A stretch of DNA of 5,695 bases from Methanobacterium sp. (GTDB lineage: Archaea; Methanobacteriota; Methanobacteria; Methanobacteriales; Methanobacteriaceae): positions 1 through 5,695 of the forward strand of contig JAHKLQ010000169.1 of assembly GCA_020854975.1 (NCBI GenBank). Reading direction: 5' to 3'. The notes under the pieces are model-generated. The model did no database searches. It saw only the letters and a list, made by a program, of their open reading frames with translations, and was not told where the DNA came from. Position numbers and translations under genes: made by a program. Shown here piece after piece: positions 4,598 to 5,695 of this stretch (its first letter is position 1; every line of letters starts with the position of its first letter).

Positions 4598-5512
4598 TTA
4601 GGTTTCATTCCCATTTTTGTATAATATGAGTATACCCACCAACATCAACACCCCAAATAATAGTTGACTGGCTTTTAATGGTTCTCCAAGTACAAAAAAT
4701 GCTATTAAAGCTCCGAATATGGAGCTGGTGGAATAAATGGACCCTGTACGTGTGGATCCGATTTCCCTTACTGCCAGGTAGATGAGAACTATGGAAAAAC
4801 TCATGCACACCAGACCAATGAATAATAAGAGGGGGATCATGTTTACAGGGAGAGTGAAACTTAACCCCAAATACCATGAGATTAAAAAGAGGACCAAACC
4901 CCCGATTCCACATTTAAGGCCAGTGAGGAAAAATATGTCCCTTTTATTACTCAAAAATTTGGTTAAAATGGTGTCAAGGCTCCAGAAAAACCCAGATGAA
5001 ATCACCAAAAGACTTCCCACTAAACTCTGGTCAAATGAGAGATTTTGAAGATTGTTTGTACTTAAAAAAACTGCCCCTATCAGTAAAAAACCAAAACCAA
5101 CTATATCTTTCGGTTTAACTGTTTCTTTGAGGAAGAATATTCCTAAAATAAGGATAAACAACACCTCAAAATTGGCCAGAAGAGCAGCATTAACTGCAGT
5201 TATCTGATTTAAACCCGTTAAATAAAATGCAGGAGCTAATACTGCCCCGAATATGGCTGTTAAAAATAGGGTTAAATAATTTCTACGGGAGATGTGGATT
5301 TCCACCTTACTTTCCCGGTGGAGGATTTCCAGGAGTTTAGGGTGTAAAGGTGATAATCGAATTAAAAATAGGAAGGCACTTGCCAGTGTGTAAACCATGG
5401 CTGCCAGGGCCAGTGGGTGTAGATAACCCAGTAAGGTTTTATCCAGAGTAAACCAGATCCCAAAGAGCAGTGCCACCATTACTGCACTTAAATATCCCCA
5501 TAAACGCTTCAT
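4598..5512 (-). CDS. EamA/DMT-superfamily transporter, ten membrane helices
   Basis: The 304-residue product has the length and two-fold symmetry of EamA (PF00892) drug/metabolite transporters. Repeat one spans about residues 5-150 and repeat two about 164-298, each with five helices. Each repeat closes with the family hallmark: FFLKE at 126-130 and FVLGEPL at 273-279, both just before the last helix. The conserved ITAVNAALLANFEVLF (104-119) and STRTGSIYSTSSIFGALIAF (253-272) are the matching fourth helices. The loop between helices two and three (about 55-78) is longer and more charged than usual. Such proteins sit in the cytoplasmic membrane and mostly export small metabolites or amino acids; the substrate cannot be read from sequence. 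ATG at 5512 is the first start; a weak AGAAGGG lies about 11 bases upstream. It is the first gene of the - strand cluster. Confidence 0.9.
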   Translation of the reverse strand: MKRLWGYLSAVMVALLFGIWFTLDKTLLGYLHPLALAAMVYTLASAFLFLIRLSPLHPKLLEILHRESKVEIHISRRNYLTLFLTAIFGAVLAPAFYLTGLNQITAVNAALLANFEVLFILILGIFFLKETVKPKDIVGFGFLLIGAVFLSTNNLQNLSFDQSLVGSLLVISSGFFWSLDTILTKFLSNKRDIFFLTGLKCGIGGLVLFLISWYLGLSFTLPVNMIPLLLFIGLVCMSFSIVLIYLAVREIGSTRTGSIYSTSSIFGALIAFFVLGEPLKASQLLFGVLMLVGILILYKNGNET

Positions 5513-5654
5513 GTTCCATCTACCCTTCTGGTTACATAAGTATAATTCAGATAGTCAGTTAATGGTTTAGGAACTTATCAGTAAAATATTAATCTGGGCA
5601 TTGATATGTGATAATTAAGGTTTGGTAAAATTATCAGGAAATAGTGGTGTTTTA
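5513..5654. other. Divergent intergenic region
   Basis: About 140 AT-rich bases between the - strand transporter and the likely + strand gene at 5655. It should hold both promoters. A + strand candidate TATA string (AAAATATTA, 5583-5591) lies about 65 bases before the ATG at 5655, and for the - strand TTATACTTAT near 5537-5546 is possible. Neither is convincing by itself. Confidence 0.35.
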
Positions 5655-5695
5655 ATGAAATTATCAAGGACACATATTGAATTAATAATTATTGG
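5655..5695 (+). CDS. Possible start of a further gene (partial, cut by window edge)
   Basis: An ATG at 5655 opens a frame that continues for 13 codons to the window end, starting MKLSRTHIELIII. GTGGTG (5644-5649) five bases upstream is a reasonable Shine-Dalgarno site, with the same GGTG spacing seen for the DNA-repair gene on the other strand. The fragment is too short for any functional call. It could be a chance frame, though the position after a divergent gap is what a real gene would show. Confidence 0.4.
   Translation, partial: MKLSRTHIELIII

Noticed and set aside
4334..5048. Frames overlapping the DedA and EamA genes (4334-4624 +, 4605-4913 -, 4782-5048 +)
   Set aside because: All are shadows of the well-supported membrane protein genes in the other frames.

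Overview
The window looks like a piece of chromosome from a methanogenic archaeon, most likely Methanobacterium or a close relative in the Methanobacteriaceae. The evidence is AT-rich DNA, a DUF5518-type small membrane protein (a family known mainly from these methanogens), archaeal GGAG/GGTG ribosome-binding sites, oligo-T terminators, and secreted-protein remnants carrying N-glycosylation sequons. The genus is inferred from protein character; no rRNA or tRNA is present to confirm it.

Left half (about 1-2330, + strand) is an accessory, decaying region. It starts with the last 49 codons of an acidic protein. A 350-base noncoding stretch with two clear RNA-folding signals follows. Next is a broken gene for a secreted protein (502-929: signal peptide, no normal start codon, two frameshifts), then an intact 257-residue polytopic membrane protein of unknown family (930-1703) that begins right after the stop of the broken gene. 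A second broken gene (about 1728-2236) ends in a near copy of the 3' end of the first gene (48 of 50 bases identical). The region therefore looks like a paralogous surface-protein cluster undergoing deletion and frameshift decay around one surviving membrane protein.

Middle (2260-3029): a strong hairpin plus oligo-T terminator and a DUF5518-like four-helix membrane protein on the - strand. Upstream lies a 300-base AT-rich spacer with a 13-bp direct repeat and an 11-bp tandem repeat.

Right half (3011-5512, - strand) is a compact housekeeping-like cluster, probably read in the order EamA/DMT transporter, DedA/VTT membrane protein, HEAT-repeat DNA alkylation repair-like protein, with gaps of 64 and 25 bases and one oligo-T terminator at its end. 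A divergent + strand gene may begin at 5655. The three genes do not form an obvious pathway; they look like a loose operon of export/membrane functions plus a repair protein.

No CRISPR array, tRNA, rRNA, insertion sequence or transposase was seen. The best leads are the duplicated 3' end, the long hairpin that buries the ribosome-binding site of the broken secreted-protein gene, and the orphan membrane protein between two broken genes.
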